From Bacillota bacterium (GTDB taxonomy: Bacteria; Bacillota; Sulfobacillia; Sulfobacillales; Sulfobacillaceae): a stretch of 36,510 bases of DNA. Positions 15,838 through 24,415 of this stretch are shown here, piece after piece. The notes under the pieces are model-generated. The model did not search any database. It was not told the origin of the DNA and worked only from the letters and a program-made list of their open reading frames with translations. Position 1 is the stretch's first letter. Each line of letters begins with the position of its first letter. The stretch spans positions 1-36,510 of the forward strand of contig JAJZZA010000032.1 of assembly GCA_021797825.1 (NCBI GenBank), read 5' to 3'. The translations under genes were made by a program, and so were the position numbers.

Positions 15838-17163
15838 TCAGATTGCGGCCAGAACGGACAGACTGTCCGCCAGTGACTCCACAATCTCATCCACCTGTGC
15901 CGCGTCAATCACCAGCGGCGGGGAGAGGGTAACCACATTATTGACCGGTCGCACGATGACGCCGCGTTCCCGCATCCCGTCACCCACCCGCGTCCCCAGT
16001 TCGACGGGACCCAGCCGACCGTTGGGGTCGACCAGTTCCACCCGTCCCAACAATCCCACGTTGCCGGCATCGTACACCCACCCGGGAAACCGCTCCTTTA
16101 AACCCGACAACGCGGCGCGCAACACGCCTCCCATTTCCCGCGCGCGCCGCGGCAAGTCTTCGCGTTCCATAATCGCCAGATTGGCCAAGGCCGCCGCGCA
16201 CCCGACCGGATGGCCGCTATAGGTATTGCCATGCCGGAATTCGGGCCCGGGTCCCGGCGTGGTCAAGAACACCTCCATCACGGACGGCGCGACGGCCGTG
16301 GCCGCCAGGGGGAAATATCCCGAGGTGAGTCCCTTGGCAAACGTCATCAGGTCCGGCTTAATGCCATAGTGGCGACTGCCCGTCCACTCTCCGATCCGCC
16401 CGAATCCGGTCACCACCTCGTCGGCAATGAACAGCACCTCATGTCTTCGGCAAATCTGCTGGACTTCCGCCAGATATTCCGGCGGCGGGATGATCACCCC
16501 GCCTGCGGCTTGGATCGGCTCGGCGATGAACGCCGCCACCGTGTCGGGCCCTTCGAACTGGATGATGCGCTCTACCTCGCGGGCACACGCCAAATTGCAC
16601 ACCGCGGAGTCGGGATGAAAGGCGCAGTGCACCGCATAAGGCGCCGGGGCGTGCCGCACCCCTTGCAGCAACGGTTCGAAGGCCACGCGATTCGCGGTGA
16701 TTCCCGCCACGGACAGCGCGCCCAAGGTCACACCGTGATACGCGTGCTGACGGCCAATCAGTTTGACCCGAGACGGTTTGCCGCGAACCTTCCAGTACTG
16801 ACGACTGATTTTCAACGCGGTCTCGACGGCTTCCGATCCGCTCCCGCTATAAAACACGTGACCCATGCCGTCGGGTGCCAGCAGACCCACCAAACGCTCC
16901 GCTAAATCGAGCGAAGGCCGGTTGGCCATCCCTCCAAACGAGGAGAACCAGGCCAGCCGTCTCGCCTGGTGCGCCATCGCATCGACGATTTCGCCCCGGC
17001 CATACCCCACATTGGCCAACCACAAACCAGCGTGAGCATCCAGATATTTGCGCCCCGACTCGTCCCACACATGAACCCCTTGCGCCCGGTCGATGACCAG
17101 CGGCCCGGCCTCCCCCAGATCTTTCATCGCGGTATAGGGACCCCAGCGCGCTTTGCTTGCCAT
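15838..17163 (-). CDS. Class III omega-aminotransferase (beta-alanine:pyruvate type)
   Basis: 441 residues, with GAAGGAGG 8 nt before the ATG at 17163. PLP motifs: [13 protein letters not shown] (107-119), the aspartate in [15 protein letters not shown] (D248) and the Schiff-base lysine K277 in [16 protein letters not shown]. The late motif [17 protein letters not shown] is typical of the beta-alanine:pyruvate/omega-amino acid group. Only part of the cysteine pattern of the neighbouring paralogue is kept ([16 protein letters not shown]). It lies between ureD (102 nt) and the AGXT2-like gene (193 nt) on the same strand. The likely reaction is beta-alanine plus pyruvate to malonate semialdehyde plus alanine. 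Its own ribosome-binding site and a hairpin at 17190-17205 suggest it can be expressed separately from urease. Confidence 0.85.
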   Translation of the reverse strand: MASKARWGPYTAMKDLGEAGPLVIDRAQGVHVWDESGRKYLDAHAGLWLANVGYGRGEIVDAMAHQARRLAWFSSFGGMANRPSLDLAERLVGLLAPDGMGHVFYSGSGSEAVETALKISRQYWKVRGKPSRVKLIGRQHAYHGVTLGALSVAGITANRVAFEPLLQGVRHAPAPYAVHCAFHPDSAVCNLACAREVERIIQFEGPDTVAAFIAEPIQAAGGVIIPPPEYLAEVQQICRRHEVLFIADEVVTGFGRIGEWTGSRHYGIKPDLMTFAKGLTSGYFPLAATAVAPSVMEVFLTTPGPGPEFRHGNTYSGHPVGCAAALANLAIMEREDLPRRAREMGGVLRAALSGLKERFPGWVYDAGNVGLLGRVELVDPNGRLGPVELGTRVGDGMRERGVIVRPVNNVVTLSPPLVIDAAQVDEIVESLADSLSVLAAI

Positions 17164-17189
17164 ATGAAACCTCCTTCATCAAATGAATT

Positions 17190-17205
17190 CCCGCAGATTT
17201 GCGGG
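17190..17205. other. Small perfect hairpin between ureD and the aminotransferase gene
   Basis: CCCGCA-GATT-TGCGGG, a 6-bp perfect stem with a 4-nt loop, on the leader side of the aminotransferase (about 16 nt before its ribosome-binding site). There is no T-run. It could be a weak terminator for the urease transcript or an mRNA stability element. Confidence 0.35.
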
Positions 17206-17265
17206 CTAAAATGCACGCGGTGCCCGGCTTGGCGATCGCGACCGCCAGATCGGTCGGCCCCGGCG

Positions 17266-18168
17266 CTAAGCCGTGTAGTCCGACGCGTCCCACTGCCCGC
17301 GCACCGCGGCGGTGATGGCCGCCAGACACTCTGCCAAGCGATCAGCGCGACGGGCCAGCACACGCACCACCCATCCGTGCCGAATGCGGCTTAACCCCCC
17401 ATAAAGCGCATCGTCGCCAACCGTTCCCACCCGTCCCGGATCGTCCCGGTAGGGTCCCGGCCGCGGGTCGGCCGCCAGCAGCGCTTGCCAGGCGGCGTCA
17501 ACCCAGGTCGGCTCCGCCTGCCGCTCCGTGCCAGGCTCGACCACCACCAGCGACCCCAAGTAGGGCCAGGCACCCCAGGCCCCGTTCGCACTCGGCGGTT
17601 GCTCACCGGGCCTTAGTTCCTGCCTTTCCCAATAGAGTGGTGCCGGCACACCCGGCACGCCAATCCTGACCGACATCGTCACCTCGCTAAACGCAAACCG
17701 TTCCCCCCGGGCCAGCCGCCCCGGGGCCAGCAGATCACGCATCAGCACCCGGCTGCCCAATTCCGCCTCAACCGCAAGAACCTGCTGGTACCGCGCGCCG
17801 GCGAAAGGAATCAGGACATCGGGCAAATAGATCAAGGTCCCGCCCGCCGCCACCCGTATGGACAAGTCATGGCGCGCACCCCGGTCCGGCATCCGATACA
17901 ACTTGGTCGCGGCCTGCGTGGTCAGCACCAGGCCCGCCCGCTCCCCCACCTCGACATCGGTCCGAAACGAATCCCCCTGCAACACCCCACCCAGTTGCGC
18001 CATGACGACCCGAATCGCGCGGTGATCCGGATGAGGTCCGAACAGTTTCAGCGGAGCCTGCGCAAACGAGGTGGTAAGCAGCGAGTCGCCATCCGGTCCC
18101 GCCACCACCCGGATGCGCTGATACCGGGTGGCAAACTCCGCTTCCCCGGCCGGAACGCGGTCGCTCAC
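17266..18168 (-). CDS. ureD: Urease accessory protein UreD
   Basis: 300 residues. UreD (UreH) is the scaffold that binds apo-urease and recruits UreF and UreG for nickel delivery. Family signatures visible: [34 protein letters not shown] and [18 protein letters not shown]. The start overlaps the ureG stop by 4 nt (ATGA type), so the two are translationally coupled. It is the last gene of the urease operon; the order ureABCEFGD with ureD last is common in Gram-positive bacteria. No truncation was seen. Confidence 0.9.
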   Translation of the reverse strand: MSDRVPAGEAEFATRYQRIRVVAGPDGDSLLTTSFAQAPLKLFGPHPDHRAIRVVMAQLGGVLQGDSFRTDVEVGERAGLVLTTQAATKLYRMPDRGARHDLSIRVAAGGTLIYLPDVLIPFAGARYQQVLAVEAELGSRVLMRDLLAPGRLARGERFAFSEVTMSVRIGVPGVPAPLYWERQELRPGEQPPSANGAWGAWPYLGSLVVVEPGTERQAEPTWVDAAWQALLAADPRPGPYRDDPGRVGTVGDDALYGGLSRIRHGWVVRVLARRADRLAECLAAITAAVRGQWDASDYTA

Positions 18169-18794
18169 GGCGCGCCAGCCCGCGGGTAGAAATCTTCAAA
18201 CAACGCGTCGCGGGCGACGTGGCTCAGCACCTCGGGCAGTCCCTGGCCGGTCAACAGATTGGTCACCGCATACGGCCGGGCGCCGCGCATGCGCCCGGCA
18301 TCCCGGCACATGACACCCAGGTCGGCCCCCACATAGGGCGCAAGATCGGCTTTATTGATCACCAGCAAATCGGACCGCGTGATGCCCGGGCCCCCCTTGC
18401 GCGGAATTTTGTCCCCACCAGCCACGTCAATGACATAGATTACGTAGTCGGCCAGTTCGGGTGAGAAGGTTGCCGCCAGGTTGTCTCCCCCACTTTCAAT
18501 CAGCAGGATCTCCAAGTCCAAAAAGCGGGCCTTCAGTTCCTCCGCCGCATCCAGATTAATCGAGGCGTCCTCCCGGATGGCGGTGTGCGGACATCCTCCG
18601 GTTTCAACCCCCATAATGCGTTCCGGTGGCAGTACCCCGGTCGCGGTAAGGATGCGTTCATCTTCTCGCGTATAGATGTCGTTGGTAATCACCGCCAAAC
18701 TGTAGCGGGAACCGAGAGACCGGGCCAACTGCTCCACCAACGTGGTCTTGCCCGACCCGACAGGTCCCGCCACGCCAATGTGAACCACCGCCAT
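18165..18794 (-). CDS. ureG: Urease accessory GTPase UreG
   Basis: 209 residues. UreG is a SIMIBI GTPase whose GTP hydrolysis drives nickel insertion. The P-loop is [10 protein letters not shown] (10-19). [20 protein letters not shown] holds the conserved Cys-Pro-His nickel-binding motif. [18 protein letters not shown] and [15 protein letters not shown] supply the Walker B/G3 region and the guanine-binding NKAD. Length is normal. Spacing is 21 nt from ureF, and the stop overlaps ureD. Confidence 0.95.
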   Translation of the reverse strand: MAVVHIGVAGPVGSGKTTLVEQLARSLGSRYSLAVITNDIYTREDERILTATGVLPPERIMGVETGGCPHTAIREDASINLDAAEELKARFLDLEILLIESGGDNLAATFSPELADYVIYVIDVAGGDKIPRKGGPGITRSDLLVINKADLAPYVGADLGVMCRDAGRMRGARPYAVTNLLTGQGLPEVLSHVARDALFEDFYPRAGAP

Positions 18795-18815
18795 ATCCTC
18801 CCCCCCTGCTAAACG

Positions 18816-19517
18816 CTACGACCGGAAAACCCGGCTGTAGAGCCGCTCGTGTCGCATGGCCGCAATGTCCGTCTGCGGCACTACCTGCCCAATCTCTTCC
18901 AGTGACGGGGATGTTAAGCGATTCGCCACGCCCATCACCACCGGGGCGAGCTCGTACAGCAGCGATTGGCCCGCACTTTGGCCCAACGGCACCAACTTCA
19001 CCAAGGCGGTGACCAACGCGTTCGCGGTTTGAAAGCCGCTGGCCGCCACGGTCACGGCTCGCGACCAACCAGAGACCGCTCCCAGCATCCCCATCACGGC
19101 GGCGGGATTGCCCAAAGCCGACGGCGCCACCGCCCATTGCCGGTACGTCTGCAAATGGGGATCCCCGGTCAGACGGGCCGACTCCAGCAAGAGCCGCCGT
19201 CCGGTTTGCAGGGCTCCCGCCCGCGACTCCCGGGCTACTCGGCTGGCCGTCAGCCGTTCGTCGGCGCTGGCCACCAGCCCTAAGTCGCCGTTACCCGCCG
19301 CCAGCGCACCCCAGGCAATGGCCGTCACCGCACCGTCGGTCGATGCCCAACCGCGCGACAGAAAGGTGAAGAGCCACTCGCGGGCGGACTCCAGGTCATG
19401 AATGGCGCCTTCTTGCACCACCGTCTCAAGGCCGTATGAATAGGCGAATCCTCCGGTCGGAAAGGCACTGTCGGCAAACTGCAACAGCGCCCACCAGTTC
19501 CCTCCCGGCTCAGTCAT
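18816..19517 (-). CDS. ureF: Urease accessory protein UreF
   Basis: 233 residues from the ATG at 19517, which overlaps the last codons of ureE; a longer reading to 19586 would overlap ureE much more. UreF is a helical protein that works with UreD and regulates the UreG GTPase. It shows the family start LLQFADSAFPTGGFAYSYGLE, followed by the helical middle (GRRLLLESARLTGDPHLQTYR, shown in part) and the late region LYELAPVVMGVANRL. No ribosome-binding site of its own is strong, which fits coupling to ureE. Confidence 0.9.
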   Translation of the reverse strand: MTEPGGNWWALLQFADSAFPTGGFAYSYGLETVVQEGAIHDLESAREWLFTFLSRGWASTDGAVTAIAWGALAAGNGDLGLVASADERLTASRVARESRAGALQTGRRLLLESARLTGDPHLQTYRQWAVAPSALGNPAAVMGMLGAVSGWSRAVTVAASGFQTANALVTALVKLVPLGQSAGQSLLYELAPVVMGVANRLTSPSLEEIGQVVPQTDIAAMRHERLYSRVFRS

Positions 19518-19974
19518 GGCGATGGCCCAACGCGGCCCGGCGACTAGAGAAAAATCCCCGCGCCAACACCCTGGGCGATCGCACAAATTCGATTCCCAGT
19601 TGCTGGAAGAGACCTTCCATAATCGGGTCGTCAGGCACCACCAGTCGGCCCTCCTCGACCAAGCAGGGCTGATGCAAGTTGCCCACGTGATACGCCGCCA
19701 GCCCCATTTCCGTGAGCGAGGCCGGTTCGGCGGTCAGCACCATCACCGGCCGCACCCTCACCGCGATAACCCGGGTGCCCTCCCGCCACAACACATCACC
19801 CGCGGCCAGACCGTCGCCAGCCTCCAAATCTACGGCTACCGCGCGGCCTTGGTCGGTTGCCGACCGAAACCGCTTGCGCGCACAATCTTGCCAATCAATG
19901 GTTAGCCATTCGCTCACGGTTTCATCGCGGCCGACCGGGCCCAAGGTCTGTTTCACCAGGATTCCGCCATCCAT
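19510..19974 (-). CDS. ureE: Urease nickel chaperone UreE
   Basis: 154 residues from the ATG at 19974. A TTG at 20004 overlapping the ureC stop is possible, but the GGGAGG site lies between the two and favours the later start (12-nt spacing). UreE delivers nickel to the UreDFG-urease complex. Recognisable parts: LTIDWQDCARKRFRSATDQG (N-terminal peptide-binding domain), then LTEMGLAAYHVGNLHQPCLV, which holds the conserved metal-binding histidines (GNLH), and DPIMEGLFQQLGI. The C-terminal tail is short (GHRHD), not the long His-rich tail of Klebsiella UreE. Confidence 0.88.
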   Translation of the reverse strand: MDGGILVKQTLGPVGRDETVSEWLTIDWQDCARKRFRSATDQGRAVAVDLEAGDGLAAGDVLWREGTRVIAVRVRPVMVLTAEPASLTEMGLAAYHVGNLHQPCLVEEGRLVVPDDPIMEGLFQQLGIEFVRSPRVLARGFFSSRRAALGHRHD

Positions 19975-20000
19975 GCTAGGGTGCCGCCTCCCTTTTTTGC

Positions 20001-21719
20001 TCAAAAGAGAAAATAACGCTGCGCCAGGCTGACCGTTTTAGCCGCTCGCGAGGTGATCAGATGGCCGTCCGCCCGCACCTCGTACGTTTCCGGATCGACG
20101 GTGATGGCCATGATGGTGTCGTTTAACCGCATTTCTTTTTTTCCAATCGCTCGGCATCCCGTCACCGGGTACAACCCCCGCGTCAACCCCAGCCGTCCGC
20201 CGACCCCCGCGTCCAGCGCCGCTTGTGACACAAACGTCCAGCTTAAAGCGGCCACGGCGCCGCCCATCGCGCCGAACATCGGCCGCATGAGAACCGGTTG
20301 GCAGGTCGGCACCGAGGCATTAGGATCGCCCATGGCCGCCGCCGCAATCATTCCCCCCTTTAGCACCAAACTCGGCGCCACCCCGAAAAACGCCGGGTTC
20401 CACAACACCAGGTCGGCCCACTTGCCCACTTCAATCGATCCCACCAGATCCGCCACTCCGTGGGTAATGGCGGGATTGATGGTGTACTTGGCCACATACC
20501 GCCGGATTCGCAGATTGTCGTGAGGGCCGCTCTCCTCTGGTAACCGGCCGCGTTCCCGCTTCATTTTGTCCGCCGTCTGCCAAGTCCGGCTGATCACTTC
20601 GCCAATGCGACCCATTGCCTGTGAATCCGACGAAATCATGGACAAGACACCCAAATCGTGTAAAACGTCTTCCGCGGCAATCGTTTCCCCCCGGATCCGG
20701 GAGTCGGCAAACGCCACATCCTCCGGCAAATCCGGATCCAGGTGGTGGCAAACCATTAGCATATCCAGATGCTCGTCCAGGGTGTTGACCGTATAGGGGC
20801 GAGTCGGATTGGTTGACGAGGGCAATACGAACGGCTCTCCCGCCACGCGCAAGATATCCGGGGCGTGCCCCCCGCCCGCGCCTTCCGTATGGTAGGTGTG
20901 GATGGTGCGCCCGCCAATGGCCTCCAGGGTCCGTTCCACAAATCCCGCTTCGTTCAGGGTATCGGTGTGAATTGTGACTTGCACGTCCATCGCGTCGGCC
21001 ACCTTAAGGCAGGTGTCGATGGCCGCCGGCGTGGATCCCCAGTCTTCGTGCAATTTGAGTCCAATCGCGCCTGCTCGCACCTGCTCGATCAGGGGTTCCG
21101 GAAACGACGCGTTGCCCTTGCCGGTCAACCCGACATTAACCGGCAACGCTTCCGCCGCCTGCAACATGCGCGCCAGGTTCCAGGGGCCAGGGGTGGCAGT
21201 GGTGGCATTGGTGCCGGTCGCCGGACCGGTGCCGCCCCCAATTAGCGTGGTAATGCCGGCCATCAACGCATGATGGGCTAATTGCGCGGAGATAAAATGG
21301 ACATGCGAATCAATCCCGCCAGCAGTCAACAGCATGCCTTCGCCGGCAATGATTTCCGTCCCCGGCCCAATCACCAAACCGGGGTCGACGGAAGGCATGA
21401 TGTCCGGGTTGCCAGCTTTGCCGATGGCGGCGATGCGTCCATCCTTGACGCCCACGTCAGCTTTCACGATGCCCCACCAATCGATAATCACCGCATTGGT
21501 GATGACCACATCCGGGGCACCGTCGGCCGATGTCATCCACCCGGCCTGACCCATGCCGTCGCGAATCACTTTGCCGCCGCCAAACACGGCTTCGTCCCCG
21601 GCCAGGGTGTGGTCGGCTTGCACCTCCGCCCATAATTCCGTATCGGCCAAACGGATGCGGTCGCCCAGGCTCGGGCCGTACAGATTGGCGTAGCGTCGTC
21701 GGCTAATCTGCCTGGTCAT
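20001..21719 (-). CDS. ureC: Urease alpha subunit UreC
   Basis: 572 residues from the ATG at 21719, overlapping the ureB stop by 4 nt and with GGAG 8 nt upstream. UreC hydrolyses urea to ammonia and carbamate at a dinickel centre. Nickel ligands are present: H139 and H141 in [10 protein letters not shown], the carbamylated lysine K222 and H224 in [11 protein letters not shown], plus HTDTLNE and [15 protein letters not shown]. The mobile-flap histidines lie in MVCHHL, and the last Ni-binding aspartate is in [14 protein letters not shown]. Length and all catalytic residues are normal, so the enzyme should be active once matured by UreDEFG. Dihydropyrimidinase, a related amidohydrolase, is excluded by these motifs. 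Confidence 0.96.
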   Translation of the reverse strand: MTRQISRRRYANLYGPSLGDRIRLADTELWAEVQADHTLAGDEAVFGGGKVIRDGMGQAGWMTSADGAPDVVITNAVIIDWWGIVKADVGVKDGRIAAIGKAGNPDIMPSVDPGLVIGPGTEIIAGEGMLLTAGGIDSHVHFISAQLAHHALMAGITTLIGGGTGPATGTNATTATPGPWNLARMLQAAEALPVNVGLTGKGNASFPEPLIEQVRAGAIGLKLHEDWGSTPAAIDTCLKVADAMDVQVTIHTDTLNEAGFVERTLEAIGGRTIHTYHTEGAGGGHAPDILRVAGEPFVLPSSTNPTRPYTVNTLDEHLDMLMVCHHLDPDLPEDVAFADSRIRGETIAAEDVLHDLGVLSMISSDSQAMGRIGEVISRTWQTADKMKRERGRLPEESGPHDNLRIRRYVAKYTINPAITHGVADLVGSIEVGKWADLVLWNPAFFGVAPSLVLKGGMIAAAAMGDPNASVPTCQPVLMRPMFGAMGGAVAALSWTFVSQAALDAGVGGRLGLTRGLYPVTGCRAIGKKEMRLNDTIMAITVDPETYEVRADGHLITSRAAKTVSLAQRYFLF

Positions 21720-22120
21720 GGCGTCGTCTCCGCTTGCGGGCCATCCCGCCAGGGCCGCATCCGGCACCCTATCGCCGCCGCGCGCCGCAGTGCCTCCGCC
21801 CGCACGGCCGGATCGGCGACCCCTCCGTTGACCAGCCCATTTAACCCGAAGGCGCGAGCGCTGCCGGCGAACGCCACCAGCGCGACCGATTTCGTCTCCC
21901 CGGGTTCGAACCGCACCGCGGTCCCGGCGGGAATGGCCAGCCGATACCCCAGGGCCGCCGCGCGGTTAAACGCCAACTCCCGGTTGACCTCAAAAAAATG
22001 AAAATGGGACCCCACCTGAACCGGACGGTCCCCCACGTTCGTCACGTCAATCGTCATTTCCGGACGTCCCGGGTTAAGCGTCACATCTCCCTCCCCGGTT
22101 TGCACTTCCCCCGGAATCAT
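21716..22120 (-). CDS. ureB: Urease beta subunit UreB
   Basis: 134 residues. It is a small structural subunit of the (alpha-beta-gamma)3 urease. Typical sequence: [19 protein letters not shown], then [38 protein letters not shown] and [10 protein letters not shown]. The C-terminal extension after that is ordinary. Gene spacing is 54 nt from ureA, and its stop overlaps ureC, giving the usual ureABC order with separate gamma and beta subunits. Confidence 0.95.
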   Translation of the reverse strand: MIPGEVQTGEGDVTLNPGRPEMTIDVTNVGDRPVQVGSHFHFFEVNRELAFNRAAALGYRLAIPAGTAVRFEPGETKSVALVAFAGSARAFGLNGLVNGGVADPAVRAEALRRAAAIGCRMRPWRDGPQAETTP

Positions 22121-22174
22121 TGCCCGCCCTCCTCGTGCCTCGCATGGCCCTCCGCTCCCGACGCTTGGTCCGGG

Positions 22175-22480
22175 TTATGCCCGAATCGGGTGGTGCACCG
22201 TCACCAACTTGGTTCCGTCGGGAAAGGTAGCCTCCACCTGCACCATCTCGATCATTTCCGGAACTCCCTCCATTACCTCGTCCCGCCTCAAAAAGGTGGT
22301 TCCCGCCTGCATCAGTTCTGCCACCGTCCGACCATCGCGGGCGGCTTCCAGCAGCCCGACGCTGATCAAGGCGACTGCCTCCGGATAATTAAGCTTGAGC
22401 CCTCGCGCGCGGCGCCGCGCCGCCAAGTCGCCGGCCACGGTCAGCAAAAGTTTTTCCTGGTCGCGCGGACTGAGCATCAT
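22175..22480 (-). CDS. ureA: Urease gamma subunit UreA
   Basis: 101 residues, the normal length. Signature [20 protein letters not shown], then [27 protein letters not shown] and [19 protein letters not shown]. The start has GGAAGGAAGG closely upstream. It is the first gene of the urease operon and is preceded by a well-formed promoter at 22555-22583. Confidence 0.95.
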   Translation of the reverse strand: MMLSPRDQEKLLLTVAGDLAARRRARGLKLNYPEAVALISVGLLEAARDGRTVAELMQAGTTFLRRDEVMEGVPEMIEMVQVEATFPDGTKLVTVHHPIRA

Positions 22481-22498
22481 CTGAATCCTTCCTTCCCC

Positions 22499-22513
22499 TC
22501 ACCGGCTGACGGT
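22499..22513. promoter_or_regulatory. Small hairpin in the urease leader
   Basis: CACCG-GCTGA-CGGTG, a perfect 5-bp stem just before the ureA ribosome-binding site. It could affect translation initiation; short stems like this also occur by chance in GC-rich DNA. Confidence 0.25.
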
Positions 22514-22554
22514 GCCAATCAACGCGCTGAAAAAATCGTTTCGCACCTGCCAAC

Positions 22555-22583
22555 ATTGTACCAAGCCCCCAAACATCTCACAA
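22555..22583 (-). promoter_or_regulatory. Sigma-A-type promoter of the urease operon
   Basis: On the minus strand TTGTGA (22583-22578) and TACAAT (22560-22555) are separated by exactly 17 nt, matching 4 of 6 and 5 of 6 consensus positions. The predicted leader is about 70 nt. Confidence 0.55.
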
Positions 22584-22769
22584 CGCATGGCGGGGTTGTC
22601 GCAGATTTTCTTAGCCTTCGGAGGTGCCCTCCCCCACCCTGGCTGCGCAGACGCCAGGCCGTCGCCGCGGCCATGAGCGGCCGTGCCAAGGCGAGAGGAG
22701 CCAAGCGCGGTCCGCTCCCAGGAATTTGTCGGCCACAGGCAGAGATTTCGGAGAGTAATGTCAGACCTA

Positions 22770-22798
22770 TTGACACACTTTCAACCGCTGTGTAATCT
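22770..22798 (+). promoter_or_regulatory. Upstream promoter for the CxxC protein gene
   Basis: A perfect TTGACA (22770-22775) followed after 17 nt by TAATCT (22793-22798). It points away from the urease operon. A second candidate lies just downstream. Confidence 0.45.
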
Positions 22799-22801
22799 TT
22801 C

Positions 22802-22855
22802 TTGCAATTCCTTGCGATTTTTTGTATATATACTTGTAGAACCTAACGTTAACGT
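22802..22855 (+). promoter_or_regulatory. Second promoter plus palindromic operator candidate
   Basis: TTGCAA (22802-22807), a 17-nt spacer and TATATA (22825-22830). The 10-bp perfect palindrome ACGTTAACGT (22846-22855) sits just after it, around the predicted transcript start and before the ribosome-binding site, a good place for a repressor. Confidence 0.4.
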
Positions 22856-22883
22856 CGGTCACTTTGAGAGGAGAGAGGGAACT

Positions 22884-23357
22884 GTGCGGAGCACATTAGA
22901 TCGAGTGGGGCTGTGTCAATTGTGCAGTGACATCCTCACCTCCCATGATGTCTTAACCACTGGCCAAGCCAAATGGTGCGCGGGGTGCATGGTGGTGCAG
23001 CAGGCCACCGCTCGCAAGAATTCGGACATGCCGGAACTGCCGGTCCCGGCCCGGCCCAAAATGATGACCAAAAAATCCGCGCCGAAACCCTCCGTGGCTC
23101 CCGCCCTGCTGTCTTTCGAGTCCGCTGCGACGGCCCCTGCCGAGGAGGTGTCGGCCTGGTGGGCGGGATTGCCGGCGGATTTCCGATTTGAACTCTGGAA
23201 GACGCTGGTGGTGCCGGACTGGATGCACGATAGTTCCCTGACCAAACTGATCGCCGCCGCCCTCATGGACAGCCGCGGCGCGAACCCGAGCAACCCAGGC
23301 CGTTTATGGCTGGAAGTGGCTTACAGCTACGCCACCGCCGCGCTGGTAGCAAGTTAG
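22884..23357 (+). CDS. Small CxxC...CxxC (zinc-ribbon-like) protein, unknown function
   Basis: 157 residues from the GTG at 22884, with a purine-rich GAGAGGAGAGAGGG site upstream. No family was recognised. The N-terminus has four cysteines, C11-x2-C14 and C32-x2-C35 (in GLCQLCSD and KWCAGCM), a likely zinc knuckle. Residues 40-90 are a Lys/Pro/Ala-rich linker. The C-terminal domain (WWAGLPADFRFELWKTLVVP, then LTKLIAAALMD and LWLEVAYSYATAALVAS) looks helical. It is divergent from urease and has two overlapping promoter candidates plus a palindrome, so expression is probably controlled. A DNA- or RNA-binding or regulatory role is possible but not shown. It is very likely a real gene, given its leader and non-random composition. 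Confidence 0.65.
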   Translation: MRSTLDRVGLCQLCSDILTSHDVLTTGQAKWCAGCMVVQQATARKNSDMPELPVPARPKMMTKKSAPKPSVAPALLSFESAATAPAEEVSAWWAGLPADFRFELWKTLVVPDWMHDSSLTKLIAAALMDSRGANPSNPGRLWLEVAYSYATAALVAS

Positions 23358-23379
23358 CCGATGCTCCGCGTTCTGCTGC

Positions 23380-23404
23380 GCCAGGGCGGCAGCTCCGCCC
23401 TGGC
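23380..23404 (+). terminator. Strong hairpin after the CxxC protein gene
   Basis: GCCAGGGCGG pairs perfectly with CCGCCCTGGC around a CAGCT loop, starting 23 nt after the stop codon. There is no T-run. It lies between convergent genes (the Nudix gene ends at 23648) and may serve both. Confidence 0.5.
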
Positions 23405-23647
23405 GGCAATATTCGGCACCCAGGGCCGTTGCGGCCCCGACTCTGGGTCCACCCTGGTTCGACGGGAGCTTTGGTGAGGCCTCCGGGCCTCGGCAAGGCC
23501 AGGGCGCGCGAACCCGCGGTTCATGACCAGCCGTCATGCCGTCCCTCTCCTCGCGCCCCATCACGGTTGGCCGATCGCCAGCCGCGAAGTCATGTCCCTC
23601 CGCCTCGGCGCGCCATCATGTGGCGTCGGTTGCCTCGCGCCCGGGGC

Positions 23648-24412
23648 TCACGCCAGAGCGTCTGGGCACTGCAGCAACCGCCCCAGTACGTAACGGGTGG
23701 GCATCACCAGCGGAAATCTCCCCCCCTCTGCTTGCTCTAAGGCGGCGTCTGGCGTCATCCACCGGCCTTCGGCAATTTCTCCCCCCTGGAGGGCTATGCT
23801 GGGTGTCTGGCCGGGGGGCAGCTGCGCTTGAAAAAAACGGGCCTGAAAGCGGGCCGGCGGCCCGGGCGGGGTGGTGAGGCGACCCAAATAGCGGAGCCCA
23901 GGCCAGGCTGGACGCGCGCCGTAACGAGCAAACAACGTAATAAACCGGCGGGCTTGCGCCCCCACTGCCTCCCGCCAGTTTCCGGCCGGCAAAGACAATC
24001 CGGGAGCGTCCCACAGCAATACCCCCACCTCTTCAAACAGCTCGCGTATCGCCGCGACGCGCACCGCCAGATGACTGGCCGGATCAGGGTCAATAGCCGG
24101 CCATAGATCGTCTTGCCCGGCAGCGGCCGGCGTCTGGTCTACGGCAAAGGGTTCGGGCCACCAGGCGAGAAAGCGCTCTTGGGAAATTTCCCATCGGCCG
24201 TTTTCGACGGTCTTCGCTTCCTGCGGCCAGGACGGCCATCCGCTTGGCGCCAGCTCGCGCCACAACGGACTGCGATCGGCCGCATCAACCGATCCGCCGG
24301 GAAATGCCCACACCCCGGCAAACGCCCGCGCCTGCTGGGGTCGCCGCACAAAGAAGACTTCACGCCCCGCGCGACCAGGCCGATGCAAAACCACGGTGGC
24401 TGCGTCCCGCAT
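23648..24412 (-). CDS. Nudix hydrolase, NUDT19-like
   Basis: 254 residues. The Nudix box is split by an insertion, as in NUDT19-type acyl-CoA/CoA diphosphatases: FPGGSVDAAD (38-46) is followed about 75 residues later by AAIRELFEEVGVLL (REx2EExG at 123-130), which holds the metal-binding glutamates. The C-terminal region (RFQARFFQAQLPPGQTPSIAL, in part) also fits. The family cleaves CoA or acyl-CoA to 3',5'-ADP and a phosphopantetheine product. It is 3 nt downstream of the CitE-like gene and last in a CoA-thioester operon, so housekeeping of CoA esters is a reasonable role. The exact substrate is unknown. Confidence 0.82.
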   Translation of the reverse strand: MRDAATVVLHRPGRAGREVFFVRRPQQARAFAGVWAFPGGSVDAADRSPLWRELAPSGWPSWPQEAKTVENGRWEISQERFLAWWPEPFAVDQTPAAAGQDDLWPAIDPDPASHLAVRVAAIRELFEEVGVLLWDAPGLSLPAGNWREAVGAQARRFITLFARYGARPAWPGLRYLGRLTTPPGPPARFQARFFQAQLPPGQTPSIALQGGEIAEGRWMTPDAALEQAEGGRFPLVMPTRYVLGRLLQCPDALA

Positions 24413-24415
24413 CCC

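Noticed and set aside
14865-15932. 355-codon plus-strand frame
   Set aside because: Antisense to the AGXT2-like aminotransferase, with no start signal or recognisable motif.
20001-21719. UreC considered as the missing dihydropyrimidinase
   Set aside because: The urease-specific nickel ligands, flap histidines and adjacent ureAB/EFGD genes make urease certain.
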